Below are positions 43,451-51,200 of a stretch of DNA of 64,000 bases, in pieces. Source of the DNA: an uncultured Kineothrix sp. Lineage in GTDB: Bacteria; Bacillota; Clostridia; Lachnospirales; Lachnospiraceae. Every line of letters begins with the position of its first letter. Within the stretch, counting starts at the first letter, position 1. The stretch covers positions 50,318-114,317 of the forward strand of contig CAJUMD010000001.1 in NCBI GenBank assembly GCA_910587275.1, read 5' to 3'. The notes beneath the pieces are model-generated. The model was not told the origin of the DNA and did not search any database. It worked only from the letters and a program-made list of their open reading frames with translations. A program made the position numbers and the translations under genes.

Positions 43451-44611
43451 AATGCGTTATTCTTTTCAGGGGCGGGGATTCGGCTTCTGCTGTTTCTACT
43501 GAAAGAGCAGAAGCCTTTGCCTCATCAATCGCCTCCACGGATTTTTTCAGCAAGTTTATCATGGTGCGGATGCCTTCCGCGGTTTTCAGTATAACTTGAT
43601 TTTGCTCCATCAGTTGATGTGTATTTTGACTCATAAACGCTGATACATCATGTGTTCCGCTCTGTACGCGGTTGACCACTTCACCGACTTTCAGCAGGGA
43701 TTCTTTCGTATTGTCTGCCAAATGTCCGACTTCCTGCGCGATGACGGCGAATCCGCGGCCTGCATCCCCGGCGCGTGCTGCCTCAATGGAGGCATTCAGT
43801 GCGAGAAGGTTAATGGATTCCGCAATCTCATTGATGATATCCAGTGTTTTGCCGATTTCCCCCGACTCTGCCAAAAGTTTATCTGTAACTTCCTTTGTCT
43901 TGCCTGTGGAACTTTCCACATCACGGCTCATTCCATCAGAAGATTCAGGGATTTTTCATTTGACGCGGAAATCTCAGTCAGTTCTTTGGAAATGCGGTTG
44001 ACATCCTGCATCTTAAGCTCCATATTGCGGTTGCTTTCTTTCAAATTCAGCAGATTTTCCGGCTTTGTTCCGATTTGTCCATCATCTGTCCGCTGTGTTC
44101 CAAAAGATTTTCGCTGATTGCAAATAACTGCTGTGTAGAAGCGCTTTCCGCCTGGGTCGTTCCTACCAGTGCCTGACTGGCTCCGCCCAATTCCCCTGCA
44201 ATATGCATGACCTTGTTTAATACGTTCTGCACACGCTCATTGTTTTTTCCAGTTCTTCTTTTTTGCTCCTATCAGATGGCGTGAAACCATACGGACAATC
44301 AGATAAATAAATGCCATCGTCAGAACCAGACAAAGAATCCGGTTAATAATTGCGGACTGGTATATTTCATCCTTCACCGGCAAAAAAGCATCTCCGTCTA
44401 CCATCCAGGATACCAGCAATGAGACCGTAATCTCCAAACCCGTTATGAAAACCACTTTTGAATCCCAAAATAGCCCGGTTACTATGGTAAATAAAAAAGA
44501 AAATGCCCAAAATTCCCTTATCGGCGCCATATAGAGCAAAAGATTATATTGTATCAGCATTATGACAACCAAAAAGATTTTACTCCATTTCAGCTTTGAC
44601 GGTTTTACCAC
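43451..44611 (-). pseudogene. Decayed methyl-accepting chemotaxis protein gene
   Basis: Read on the minus strand, a membrane bundle (44611-44260), a coiled coil (ERVQNVLNKVMHIAGELGG) and a signalling domain ([32 protein letters not shown] near 43760) are all present, but in several frames. Four single-base losses can be placed: in an A run near 44260, near 44238 (ACAATGAGCG), near 44060 and at 43931. The original stop is also lost, and the frame would run on antisense into the IMPase gene. Its N-terminal start is removed near 44630, where mosaic element copy 5 begins. Confidence 0.85.
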
Positions 44612-44637
44612 GCCATTCTTGTCTTATAGTAAGATGT

Positions 44638-44875
44638 GGCAGGGGGTTCCGCTCCTGGCCTTTGCTGGATATCAAAAAAGGAATGTCGCATTACATCATT
44701 TTTTTCCCGGCACGGGCAGTCGTCAAATATACGTGCAAGCACATCTGCTTGACTCGTTGCCCGCGGAAACAAGTGCACGGAAAAACGGGACAGCCAATCC
44801 CGCTGCCGCCGCCCCACAAAAAAACTCCCGCTCGTGCGTCCGCCCATCAGCATAACATTCCAGGCTGAATGGTTA
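44638..44875. repeat. Palindromic mosaic element, copy 5 (left-truncated)
   Basis: It begins in the middle of the module GCAGGGGGTTCCGCTCCTGG (compare 37741) and contains a GGGCA/TGCCC hairpin segment. It then has AAGTGCACGGAAAA-CGGGACAG and GCTGCCGCCGCCCCAC as in copy 4, and ends with the shared terminal repeat (44851-44875). The left terminal repeat is missing; the truncation meets the broken chemoreceptor gene. Confidence 0.7.
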
Positions 44876-44918
44876 CTAGGAAGATAAAAAAAGTTAAAAA
44901 TAAATATTAAAAAAGGAG

Positions 44919-44947
44919 TTGACAAATGGGCAGGGGGTATGTATAAT
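44919..44947 (+). promoter_or_regulatory. Promoter of tRNA-Gly
   Basis: TTGACA and TATAAT are 17 bases apart, ending 13 bases before the tRNA. Confidence 0.88.
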
Positions 44948-44960
44948 AGTCATTGTTGAT

Positions 44961-45033
44961 GCGCGAGTGGCTCAGTTGGTGGAGCACGACCTTGCCAAGG
45001 TCGGGGTCGCGGGTTCGAGTCCCGTCTCGCGCT
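44961..45033 (+). tRNA. tRNA-Gly (anticodon GCC)
   Basis: A 73-base cloverleaf is evident: acceptor GCGCGAG pairs with CTCGCGC, the anticodon stem-loop is ACCTTGCCAAGGT with GCC, and the T arm is GCGGGTTCGAGTCCCGT. CCA is not encoded. It precedes a broken integrase gene read toward it, so it may have been an integration site. I saw no second copy of its 3-prime end in the window. Confidence 0.97.
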
Positions 45034-45128
45034 CTTTGTATTGTATGGAAAAGCCCGTATTTATGCAGGTTTTTTATTTTGTCCGTTGCTCCCATTTGAA
45101 AGCATTTGAAAGCAGGCATTTCAAACAC

Positions 45129-45678
45129 TCACAAAGCCTTTGCTATCAGTTTATATGTCTCCTTTTCCGTGAGCGGATTATAGATATAACCGAGGGTGGT
45201 AGATAATGAACTGTGACCGAGTCGTTCCCTGATTGCATCTAAAGGAACACCGTTTGCATTTAATCTTGAAGCGTAGGTTTTGCGCATCTTGTGAGTGGAT
45301 TTTGTTGGCACCCCCCTGGCGTTCGGCATATTTTTCCAACACATAGGCTATCTGTCTTGCGGTGATACGTTGACCGTTACGGACAAAAATATAATCGCTT
45401 TCGTGTGAAATTTTATTTAGAATCTTTAATGTCTTTGGTACAAGAATTACAAAACGGTCTCGGTTAGTTTTTGTATGTCCCACCACTGTATAATTTCCGG
45501 TATCCTGATTTCTGATATCTTTCCTCATGATATGTAAATGGTTTATATCAGTCCAGTCGCTCCAACGTAAAGCAACCAGTTCCCCAACCCGCAAGCCTAT
45601 CATCAAATTTGATTTTACAGCCAGATAAACCGTATCTTTTGTCTCCGCGTAGCGGCTCCGTTCCCGCTCCGCTCCATT
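45129..45678 (-). pseudogene. Tyrosine integrase remnant (frameshifted, N-terminus missing)
   Basis: The C-terminal catalytic domain of a phage/ICE-type tyrosine recombinase is recognisable. LMIGLRVGELVALRWSDW holds the first catalytic Arg, THKMRKTYASRLNANGV the H-x-x-R pair, and RLGHSSLSTTLGYIY the final His and Tyr. A one-base gain in the run of six Gs (45311-45316) splits it into two frames. Upstream, the frame stops at 45679 and the DNA-binding N-terminal half is absent. It points to a lost mobile element beside tRNA-Gly. Confidence 0.85.
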
Positions 45679-45771
45679 TTACCCCCTGCATTGGCGAACG
45701 CCTACGCCTTTGGCACCACTGGCGATGACAGAGCATATCCGATTGATACTTTGATACTGCTTCATTTTTGT

Positions 45772-45800
45772 TTGTGAAATATCTGTGTTCATGCTATAAT
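45772..45800 (+). promoter_or_regulatory. Promoter of the holin-like toxin mRNA
   Basis: TTGTGA and TATAAT are 17 bases apart. The expected start near 45807 gives a 70-base leader with a CCCTC/GAGGG hairpin (45850-45871) just before the toxin start. Confidence 0.65.
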
Positions 45801-45879
45801 GAGGTTGTATAGCTAAACAGAAAGCAGGATGCGATTTTCTGATAGATGCCCTCTAGTTTTACGAAAGAGGGTGGTGCCC

Positions 45880-45960
45880 ATGAGCGTGATGGAAGTTCTG
45901 ACATTATTGCTTGTTATTTTTGCGGCTCTGTCTTACATAGACAATCATAAAAAGAAATAG
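45880..45960 (+). CDS. Holin-like type I toxin (Hol-Tox family), 26 residues
   Basis: The frame reads MSVMEVLTLLLVIFAALSYI followed by DNHKKK. It is a short hydrophobic helix with a positively charged tail, the pattern of the Firmicutes holin-like toxin family (TxpA/YonT type). The mRNA leader contains a hairpin that could hide the ribosome site. An opposing promoter at 46057-46085 and a shared two-way terminator (45949-45996) define an antisense RNA overlapping the mRNA end. Such toxins depolarise the membrane unless the antisense RNA blocks them. Confidence 0.75.
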   Translation: MSVMEVLTLLLVIFAALSYIDNHKKK

Positions 45961-46050
45961 CATCCCAACCGTCCAAAGTTAGATGCTATTTCTTTTGTAA
46001 TATCAATTTAACTGAGGGCAATCGGAACTTCGTATCCGATAAACCTTTCT
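45945..46050 (-). ncRNA. Antisense antitoxin RNA (RatA-like)
   Basis: A minus-strand promoter with TTGAAA and TATAAT 17 bases apart (46057-46085) would start RNA near 46050. It would end at the shared hairpin, giving about 105 bases that overlap the 3-prime end of the toxin mRNA. This matches the tail-to-tail layout of txpA/ratA. Inferred from signals, not from expression data. Confidence 0.6.
45949..45996. terminator. Bidirectional terminator shared by toxin mRNA and antisense RNA
   Basis: AAAGAAATAGCATC (45951-45964) is the exact reverse complement of GATGCTATTTCTTT (45982-45995), with T-rich tracts on both strands. The left arm includes the last codons of the toxin. Confidence 0.85.
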
Positions 46051-46056
46051 GATTAG

Positions 46057-46085
46057 ATTATACACCAGAGCCGCTTGTTTTTCAA
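46057..46085 (-). promoter_or_regulatory. Promoter of the antisense antitoxin RNA
   Basis: On the minus strand TTGAAA (46080-46085) and TATAAT (46057-46062) are 17 bases apart, and TG precedes the -10. Confidence 0.7.
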
Positions 46086-46403
46086 GTGGCTCTGCTTATC
46101 AACGATTTAAGAAAGCTGTGTACAGATGATACTGTTATAATGACTGCACATGTTATAAAACGGTGCAGGGAAAGAAATATTGATTCAGACAGTATTATAA
46201 AAGTCATTATGCAAGGCGAAATCATAAAGCAATATGAAGATGATAAACCGTTCCCCAGTTGCCTGTTATTGGGATTGTCAATAAATGGCAAATACTTACA
46301 TGTAGTCGTTGCAAGCGATAATATCAATCTGCATATAATAACGGCATACTACCCAAGTATTGATGAATGGGAGCCGGATTTTAAAACGAGAAAGGGGCGT
46401 TAA
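46086..46403 (+). CDS. DUF4258 domain protein, possible toxin partner
   Basis: This 105-residue protein shows the DUF4258 pattern: MTAHVIKRCRERNIDSDSII (from residue 18), then VIMQGEIIKQYEDDKPFPSC and HVVVASDNINLHIITAYYP. The only upstream start is GTG at 46086, which has no ribosome site and lies in a 12-bp hairpin overlapping the antisense promoter. ATG at 46139 is the alternative. The gene is followed 2 bases later by a YgiT-type zinc-finger gene. Such pairs are annotated as putative toxin-antitoxin modules, without firm proof for this family. Confidence 0.75.
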   Translation: MALLINDLRKLCTDDTVIMTAHVIKRCRERNIDSDSIIKVIMQGEIIKQYEDDKPFPSCLLLGLSINGKYLHVVVASDNINLHIITAYYPSIDEWEPDFKTRKGR

Positions 46404-46405
46404 AT

Positions 46406-46636
46406 ATGAATTGTTTTACTTGTGGCAGTAATCATATGATTGAAGCAACAACAATCTATGTTGAAAAATTAGAAAACGGTATCTTGATTGTGAAAAATGT
46501 TCCATGTAAAAAATGTTCCCAATGCGGCGAGGAATTTTTTTCAATGGCAATTATGAAAGAAATTGAAAAATTAAGCAAACAGGCAGAAAAGATTATCAGT
46601 GAAGTTATGATTATTGATTACAACAAGGCAGCATAA
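46406..46636 (+). CDS. YgiT-type zinc finger protein (MqsA-N-like)
   Basis: This 76-residue protein has two CxxC/CxxC knuckles (CFTCGSN at the start and CKKCSQCGEEFF near residue 35), the YgiT/MqsA N-terminal zinc domain. It then has a helical tail (KEIEKLSKQAEKIISEVMI). It lacks the MqsA C-terminal HTH domain. Its start follows AAAGGGG, and an intrinsic terminator follows at 46650. It probably neutralises the DUF4258 protein. Confidence 0.82.
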   Translation: MNCFTCGSNHMIEATTIYVEKLENGILIVKNVPCKKCSQCGEEFFSMAIMKEIEKLSKQAEKIISEVMIIDYNKAA

Positions 46637-46649
46637 AATATAATCAAGA

Positions 46650-46688
46650 GGGAATGAAAGATAGTGCGTTTTTTCATTCCCGCTTTTT
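46650..46688 (+). terminator. Terminator after the DUF4258/YgiT pair
   Basis: GGGAATGAAA and TTTCATTCCC form a 10-bp stem followed by GCTTTTTC. Confidence 0.88.
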
Positions 46689-46721
46689 CTAAGTGCCGGT
46701 TTCGCCCGCTGTGTCAAGGGT

Positions 46722-46778
46722 TGCTCTACGGCGCATGGGGCGCGCGGCGAGTAGGAAAAGTCTTCCCTGTTCAATGAT
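46722..46778. repeat. Terminator-adjacent palindromic repeat, partial copy
   Basis: GGCGCATGGGGCGCGCGGCG and GAGTAGGAAAAGTCTTCCCTG match the units at 16742-16904. It again follows a terminator. 46779-46816 has nothing further. Confidence 0.6.
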
Positions 46779-46816
46779 TATAAGACGGTTAAAATACACG
46801 AAAAGCCAAACACGCT

Positions 46817-47422
46817 CTAATATTTACTGTTGGAAGAATCCGCCGCGCTGACCAGTTCCCCTGTTTCGGCGTGGATGAACTCCACATGGATGTTATCTGC
46901 CGGCGTGCCGAGGAACATATTGTACATTTCCCCGTACATGTAAAAAGACATAACGGAGAAGGATTCTTTGGTATCCAGCCGTTTTTCCGTGGTGGTAACG
47001 GTAAACTCCGTGAAATTTTCATTGGTGGTAATATTAATGAAATTTTTATAATCATTGGACTGCTTCATGGTTTCCAGGCTTGCCATGATATTTTCCCTGA
47101 TATCGGAAAGCATTTTTTCGTGCTGTTCCATGGTCATTACGTATAAGGCGCTTCCGTCTTCCTGAAGGGTGATGGACTGGATTCCCATTTCTTTCGCGGC
47201 GGTATCCAGTTCTTCCTGTGTGGCGGATTCCATGTAATTTTCCGGTATGGTTAATTCCACGGTGGAGGAGGCTTCGTCAATGCGGATAAGGCTGACCGGT
47301 TCCGCTGCGGCGTTGTCCTGTGTTTGCGCGGATGGTGATGCGGTATTGCCAAAACCGCAGGAGACGCAGGTAAGCGACAGGATGAGGGTGGACAGGATGA
47401 GTTTGGTGTTTGTTTTTTTCAT
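46817..47422 (-). CDS. Lipoprotein of unknown function
   Basis: This 201-residue protein has a lipoprotein signal with lipobox TCVSC (Cys about 22), a short Ser/Ala/Gln linker, and a folded domain (IRIDEASSTVELTIPENYM, then FTEFTVTTTEKRLDTKESF). It should be anchored on the outer membrane face. No domain family was recognised. An AAGAAAGGCAATACT ribosome site and a promoter (47509-47537) precede it. Confidence 0.75.
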   Translation of the reverse strand: MKKTNTKLILSTLILSLTCVSCGFGNTASPSAQTQDNAAAEPVSLIRIDEASSTVELTIPENYMESATQEELDTAAKEMGIQSITLQEDGSALYVMTMEQHEKMLSDIRENIMASLETMKQSNDYKNFINITTNENFTEFTVTTTEKRLDTKESFSVMSFYMYGEMYNMFLGTPADNIHVEFIHAETGELVSAADSSNSKY

Positions 47423-47508
47423 AGTATTGCCTTTCTTATTTGTCTTTGTCTCCTGACAACAAATTTCATGTAAAAAATGTCCTTTGGAGTATGTTACTTT
47501 GCAATATG

Positions 47509-47537
47509 ACCATAACAGAACAAAATATTTCTGTCAA
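47509..47537 (-). promoter_or_regulatory. Promoter of the lipoprotein gene
   Basis: On the minus strand TTGACA (47532-47537) and TATGGT (47509-47514) are 17 bases apart. Confidence 0.7.
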
Positions 47538-47634
47538 CAATGGTCCGGCGATAAGGGCAATAATACCCTAAGCGATTCCTTTTTCCGGTACACAGTCTTA
47601 AATAAAACTTAAGAAATCCTTAATCCCCTGTACC

Positions 47635-47663
47635 TTGACCGCAAGCTGACAGATTGTTATGAT
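47635..47663 (+). promoter_or_regulatory. Promoter of the acyltransferase gene
   Basis: TTGACC and TATGAT are 17 bases apart, about 53 bases before the coding start. Confidence 0.65.
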
Positions 47664-47716
47664 GCAAATGGTTTAGTGGATTTGCGCGGTATGTCTGTAC
47701 AGAAATGAGGTAGAAA

Positions 47717-48694
47717 ATGGTTCAGGATAGCGATAGGCGGCTTATGGGCAAAAGGGAGACGGACTGGTTCCGGGGGATGGCGGCGGTCATGGTGGTCCTG
47801 TCCCATTATGCGGAGTGGTGGACGTGGTTTGCACAAACGGAAGGAAATGCGGAGACGGTCCGGCTGGCATTCAGCAGGCTGGGAGTATATGGGGTGGATA
47901 TTTTCTTCCTGTTTTCGGGATATGCGCTGGTGAAGTCGCTGGGACAGGAACGGATGCACCCGCAGTTCATATGGAAACGGATTAAAAATGTTTACATACC
48001 TTATTTCCTTGTGGTTGGAGCCATAGAACTGCTGTCGGGCGGGTTTGCTTCCCTTCATGACTTTTGGAAATTTGCCAATGGGAGCGACTATTGGTATATG
48101 GTGGTGCTTTTCATTTTTTATATCGGATTTATTGCGGTTTATACCATTGTGGGCGGAAAGGGACCAAGGTGCGCGGCGTTTTGCATTTTTACCTATGTTT
48201 TTACCTGTGTTCTGCGGGACAGAGGAATGCAGGATTTTTGGTATGTATCCAATATTGCGTTCGCCATGGGGGTGGTTGCCGCAGAATATGAGGATGGGGT
48301 GAAGAAGGCGGTGGATAAGGCATGGATTCCCCTGCTTGCGGTATGCACCGTGGGTATGGCGCTTGTGGTGCGCTCCGGTTTGGATGAGAACGTTGCAGTA
48401 GGAAGGACAGAGGAACAGATATTGTGGATGCAAACCGGCGCTGCCGTGGTTTGGGGCTTTCTGGTCATGCTGCTGGCGGCAAAGTGCAGGATAAAAGAAA
48501 AGATGCTGGCTTCGCTTGGGAGGAGCTCGCTGTATATTTACCTGACCCATACCTATATTTTTATGTGGTGTGTGAATTTTCTGGATTTGGAATTGTGGAT
48601 GCGGTTTTTGATTAGCGGGGTGGTTACGGTGGCGGTGTCCGTGGGATGCCGGTTGGTGATTGGATGGGGGATGAAAAAGCTGGTGCGTGGGTGA
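47717..48694 (+). CDS. Acyltransferase-3 family membrane protein
   Basis: This 325-residue protein has about nine to ten membrane helices. It carries family marks: an early RxxH-type catalytic region (WFRGMAAVMVVLSHYAEWW near residue 17), then GVYGVDIFFLFSGYAL near residue 55 and SSLYIYLTHTYIF near residue 272. Such enzymes O-acylate cell-surface sugars or lipids. The acceptor is not known, and no polysaccharide gene lies beside it. Confidence 0.85.
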   Translation: MVQDSDRRLMGKRETDWFRGMAAVMVVLSHYAEWWTWFAQTEGNAETVRLAFSRLGVYGVDIFFLFSGYALVKSLGQERMHPQFIWKRIKNVYIPYFLVVGAIELLSGGFASLHDFWKFANGSDYWYMVVLFIFYIGFIAVYTIVGGKGPRCAAFCIFTYVFTCVLRDRGMQDFWYVSNIAFAMGVVAAEYEDGVKKAVDKAWIPLLAVCTVGMALVVRSGLDENVAVGRTEEQILWMQTGAAVVWGFLVMLLAAKCRIKEKMLASLGRSSLYIYLTHTYIFMWCVNFLDLELWMRFLISGVVTVAVSVGCRLVIGWGMKKLVRG

Positions 48695-48839
48695 GCCGGC
48701 TTTTTTGTTTTTAAGGACGGACGGTTAAAAAGCGGGGATGGCGGCGGATGAGGGACGGATTGGGATGGAAATGGCGGATGGCGGGTGGTATAATGGGGAT
48801 GGCAGGGATTTGAGGTTTTGGGGATGGGGAGGAAGATGT

Positions 48840-49742
48840 ATGGAAAAGGCGTACAAACTGGAATTTGCGGGGGAGAAGTCGGGGAGTCTGTATGTGAACT
48901 GCTGCGGCTGTTCTAAGACGGAGCCGCTGCACAGCTTCGGACCGGCGCTTAAGCCGCACTATATTATTCATTATATTCTGAGCGGAAAGGGGAGGTTTTC
49001 CATTGGGAATAAAACGTATCCGCTGGAAGAAGGGTACGGGTTTTTGATTACGCCGGAGGAACTGGCTTTTTACCAGGCGGACGGGGAGGAGCCGTGGACT
49101 TATGTCTGGGTGGGCTTCAGCGGCACGAAAGCCGAGGAATACGTGAAGTCCATCGGGCTTTCCATTTCCCATCCGGTCTTCCGTTCGGACCGTTCGGAGG
49201 AACTGTATCAGGCGGTGCGGGATATGATGGAGCATAATACGTTCGGGATTGCCAACGACCTGCGCAGGAACGGGCAGTTGTCCCTGTTTTTGTCCATGGT
49301 TGCCGAAGGACTTCCCGTGGCGGAGAAAAATGAGGGGGACCGGGCCAATACGTATGTCCGCAAGGCAGTGGAGTTTATACAGGGGAACTACTGCAATCCC
49401 ATAAAGGTGACGGATGTGGCGGATTATGTCTGTATTAACCGCAGTTATTTATATACGCTGTTCCAAAATTCCCTGGGAATGTCGCCGCAGCAGTTTTTGA
49501 TGACGTTCCGCATCACGAAGGCGACGGAGCTTTTGCAGCTTACTTCCCTTTCCGTGGAAAGCATCGCGATTTCCTGCGGCTATCAGGATCCGCTGGTATT
49601 TACCAAAGCATTCCGGCAGATGAAGCAGATGTCGCCTTCCGCATACCGGAAAGAGATGCAGAAAGGGGAGGGCAGGCGCAATAAGGAACATTTGGAACAG
49701 GTGGAGGAGTTTATCAGCCAGATTGAACGGCTGCGGGGATGA
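48840..49742 (+). CDS. AraC family regulator next to the galactose genes
   Basis: The start at 48840 (MEKAYKLEFAGEKSGS) follows GGGGAGGAAG and gives 300 residues. The N-terminal cupin (LKPHYIIHYILSGKGRFSIG near residue 40) is the ligand domain. The C-terminal region has two helix-turn-helix motifs (KVTDVADYVCINRSYLYTLF and SVESIAISCGYQDPLVFTKAF). Its position 190 bases before galK suggests that it activates galactose use. A repeat-containing stretch at 49755-49800 (ATAACATATAACATT, TTGACAGGTTATTGTAAC) may be its operator. Confidence 0.85.
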   Translation: MEKAYKLEFAGEKSGSLYVNCCGCSKTEPLHSFGPALKPHYIIHYILSGKGRFSIGNKTYPLEEGYGFLITPEELAFYQADGEEPWTYVWVGFSGTKAEEYVKSIGLSISHPVFRSDRSEELYQAVRDMMEHNTFGIANDLRRNGQLSLFLSMVAEGLPVAEKNEGDRANTYVRKAVEFIQGNYCNPIKVTDVADYVCINRSYLYTLFQNSLGMSPQQFLMTFRITKATELLQLTSLSVESIAISCGYQDPLVFTKAFRQMKQMSPSAYRKEMQKGEGRRNKEHLEQVEEFISQIERLRG

Positions 49743-49935
49743 ACGGGCTTTTCTCATAACATATAACATTTTGACAGGTTATTGTAACAATGGGGCATGG
49801 AAATCCGGGGCGGGTTTATTATAATGGAACCATGAAAAGAAGTGAAGGAAAGCGCGGGAAGCCGGAACGGCTAAGAGCATGGCATGGAATGCAGGAATAT
49901 GCCTGGCAGGAAGGCAGGCGGAAAGGAATGGGGTT

Positions 49936-51114
49936 ATGGCAGAGAACATGAAGGAAACAGTACTTAAGAAATTTGGGGAGGTATTCGGGGATGCGGAGGG
50001 CGCAAAGGTTTATTTTGCACCGGGACGTGTGAACATGATAGGGGAACATACGGATTATAACGGCGGGCATGTTTTTCCCTGTGCACTGACCATCGGTACA
50101 TACGGCGTGGCGAAAAAGAGGGAGGACAATAAACTGCGCTTTTATTCCATGAATTTCGGGCATTTGGGAGTGATGGAATCCTCGTTGGAAGACCTGAAGA
50201 TGGAAAAAGAGGCAGGCTGGACGAATTACCCGAAGGGAGTGATATGGGCATTCGGTAAAAAAGGGTATGAAGTTCCCTCCGGCATGGATTTGCTGCTGAA
50301 TGGGAATATTCCTAACGGGTCCGGGCTTTCTTCCTCGGCATCGGTGGAAGTGCTGACCGGATATATTTTAAGGGATTTGTTCGGGTTTGACGTATCCAAC
50401 CAGGATTTGGCGTTAATCGGGCAGTATTCGGAAAACAATTTTAACGGCGTGAACTGCGGAATCATGGACCAGTTTGCCAGCGCCATGGGAAAGAAGGGGC
50501 ACGCGATTTTCCTCGATACGGCGGACCTTTCCTTTGAATATGCGCCGATTAAACTGGAAAATGCCAAAATTGTCATTTCCTGCAGCAATAAGAAACGCGG
50601 GCTTGCGGATTCAAAGTACAATGAGAGAAGGAGTGAATGCGAAACGGCGCTTGCGGAAGTGCAGGAAGTGGTCGGCATCAATAACTGGGGCGACTTGACG
50701 GAGGAACAGTTTGAACAGTATAAGAGCGCCATTAAGGATGAAGTGCGTGCCAAGAGGGCGAAACACGCGGTATACGAGAACCAGCGGACCATAAAAGCGG
50801 TGGAGGCGTTAAAAAACAATGATGTGGAGCTGTTCGGGAAACTGATGAACGAATCCCACATTTCCCTCCAGTATGATTATGAAGTGACGGGCGTGGAGCT
50901 GGATACCTTGGTGGAAGAAGCGTGGAAAGTAGACGGGGTTATCGGTTCCAGGATGACGGGCGCAGGTTTTGGCGGCTGTACGGTCAGCATCGTGAAAGAT
51001 GATGCCATTGACGCTTTTATTGAACAGGTAGGCAGGGCTTATAAGGAAAAAATCGGATATGCCGCAGACTTTTATGTAGTGGAAATCGGCGACGGTCCGT
51101 CGGTTGTGGAATAA
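49936..51114 (+). CDS. galK: Galactokinase
   Basis: Galactokinase phosphorylates galactose to galactose-1-phosphate in the Leloir pathway. The start at 49936 (MAENMKETVLKK) follows AAGGAATGGGG and gives 392 residues. All GHMP motifs are present: GRVNMIGEHTDYNGG near residue 30, IPNGSGLSSSASVEV near residue 122, and GSRMTGAGFGGC near residue 335. galT follows with 86 bases between. No UDP-galactose epimerase gene is seen here. Confidence 0.97.
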   Translation: MAENMKETVLKKFGEVFGDAEGAKVYFAPGRVNMIGEHTDYNGGHVFPCALTIGTYGVAKKREDNKLRFYSMNFGHLGVMESSLEDLKMEKEAGWTNYPKGVIWAFGKKGYEVPSGMDLLLNGNIPNGSGLSSSASVEVLTGYILRDLFGFDVSNQDLALIGQYSENNFNGVNCGIMDQFASAMGKKGHAIFLDTADLSFEYAPIKLENAKIVISCSNKKRGLADSKYNERRSECETALAEVQEVVGINNWGDLTEEQFEQYKSAIKDEVRAKRAKHAVYENQRTIKAVEALKNNDVELFGKLMNESHISLQYDYEVTGVELDTLVEEAWKVDGVIGSRMTGAGFGGCTVSIVKDDAIDAFIEQVGRAYKEKIGYAADFYVVEIGDGPSVVE

Positions 51115-51200
51115 GCAGCCGTGTATGGTACGCAGATGGAAACGTGCAGTACGGGCGCAAAGGTTTGGTTTGCAGCATAAGGGAAGGGGCGGACAGGAAA

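Noticed and set aside
44961..45128. attL/attR pair at tRNA-Gly
   Set aside because: I looked for a second copy of the tRNA 3-prime end around the island and found none in the window, so no attachment site is annotated.
45548..45736. 62-codon minus frame overlapping the integrase remnant
   Set aside because: It is in another frame than the recognisable integrase sequence and shows no domain.
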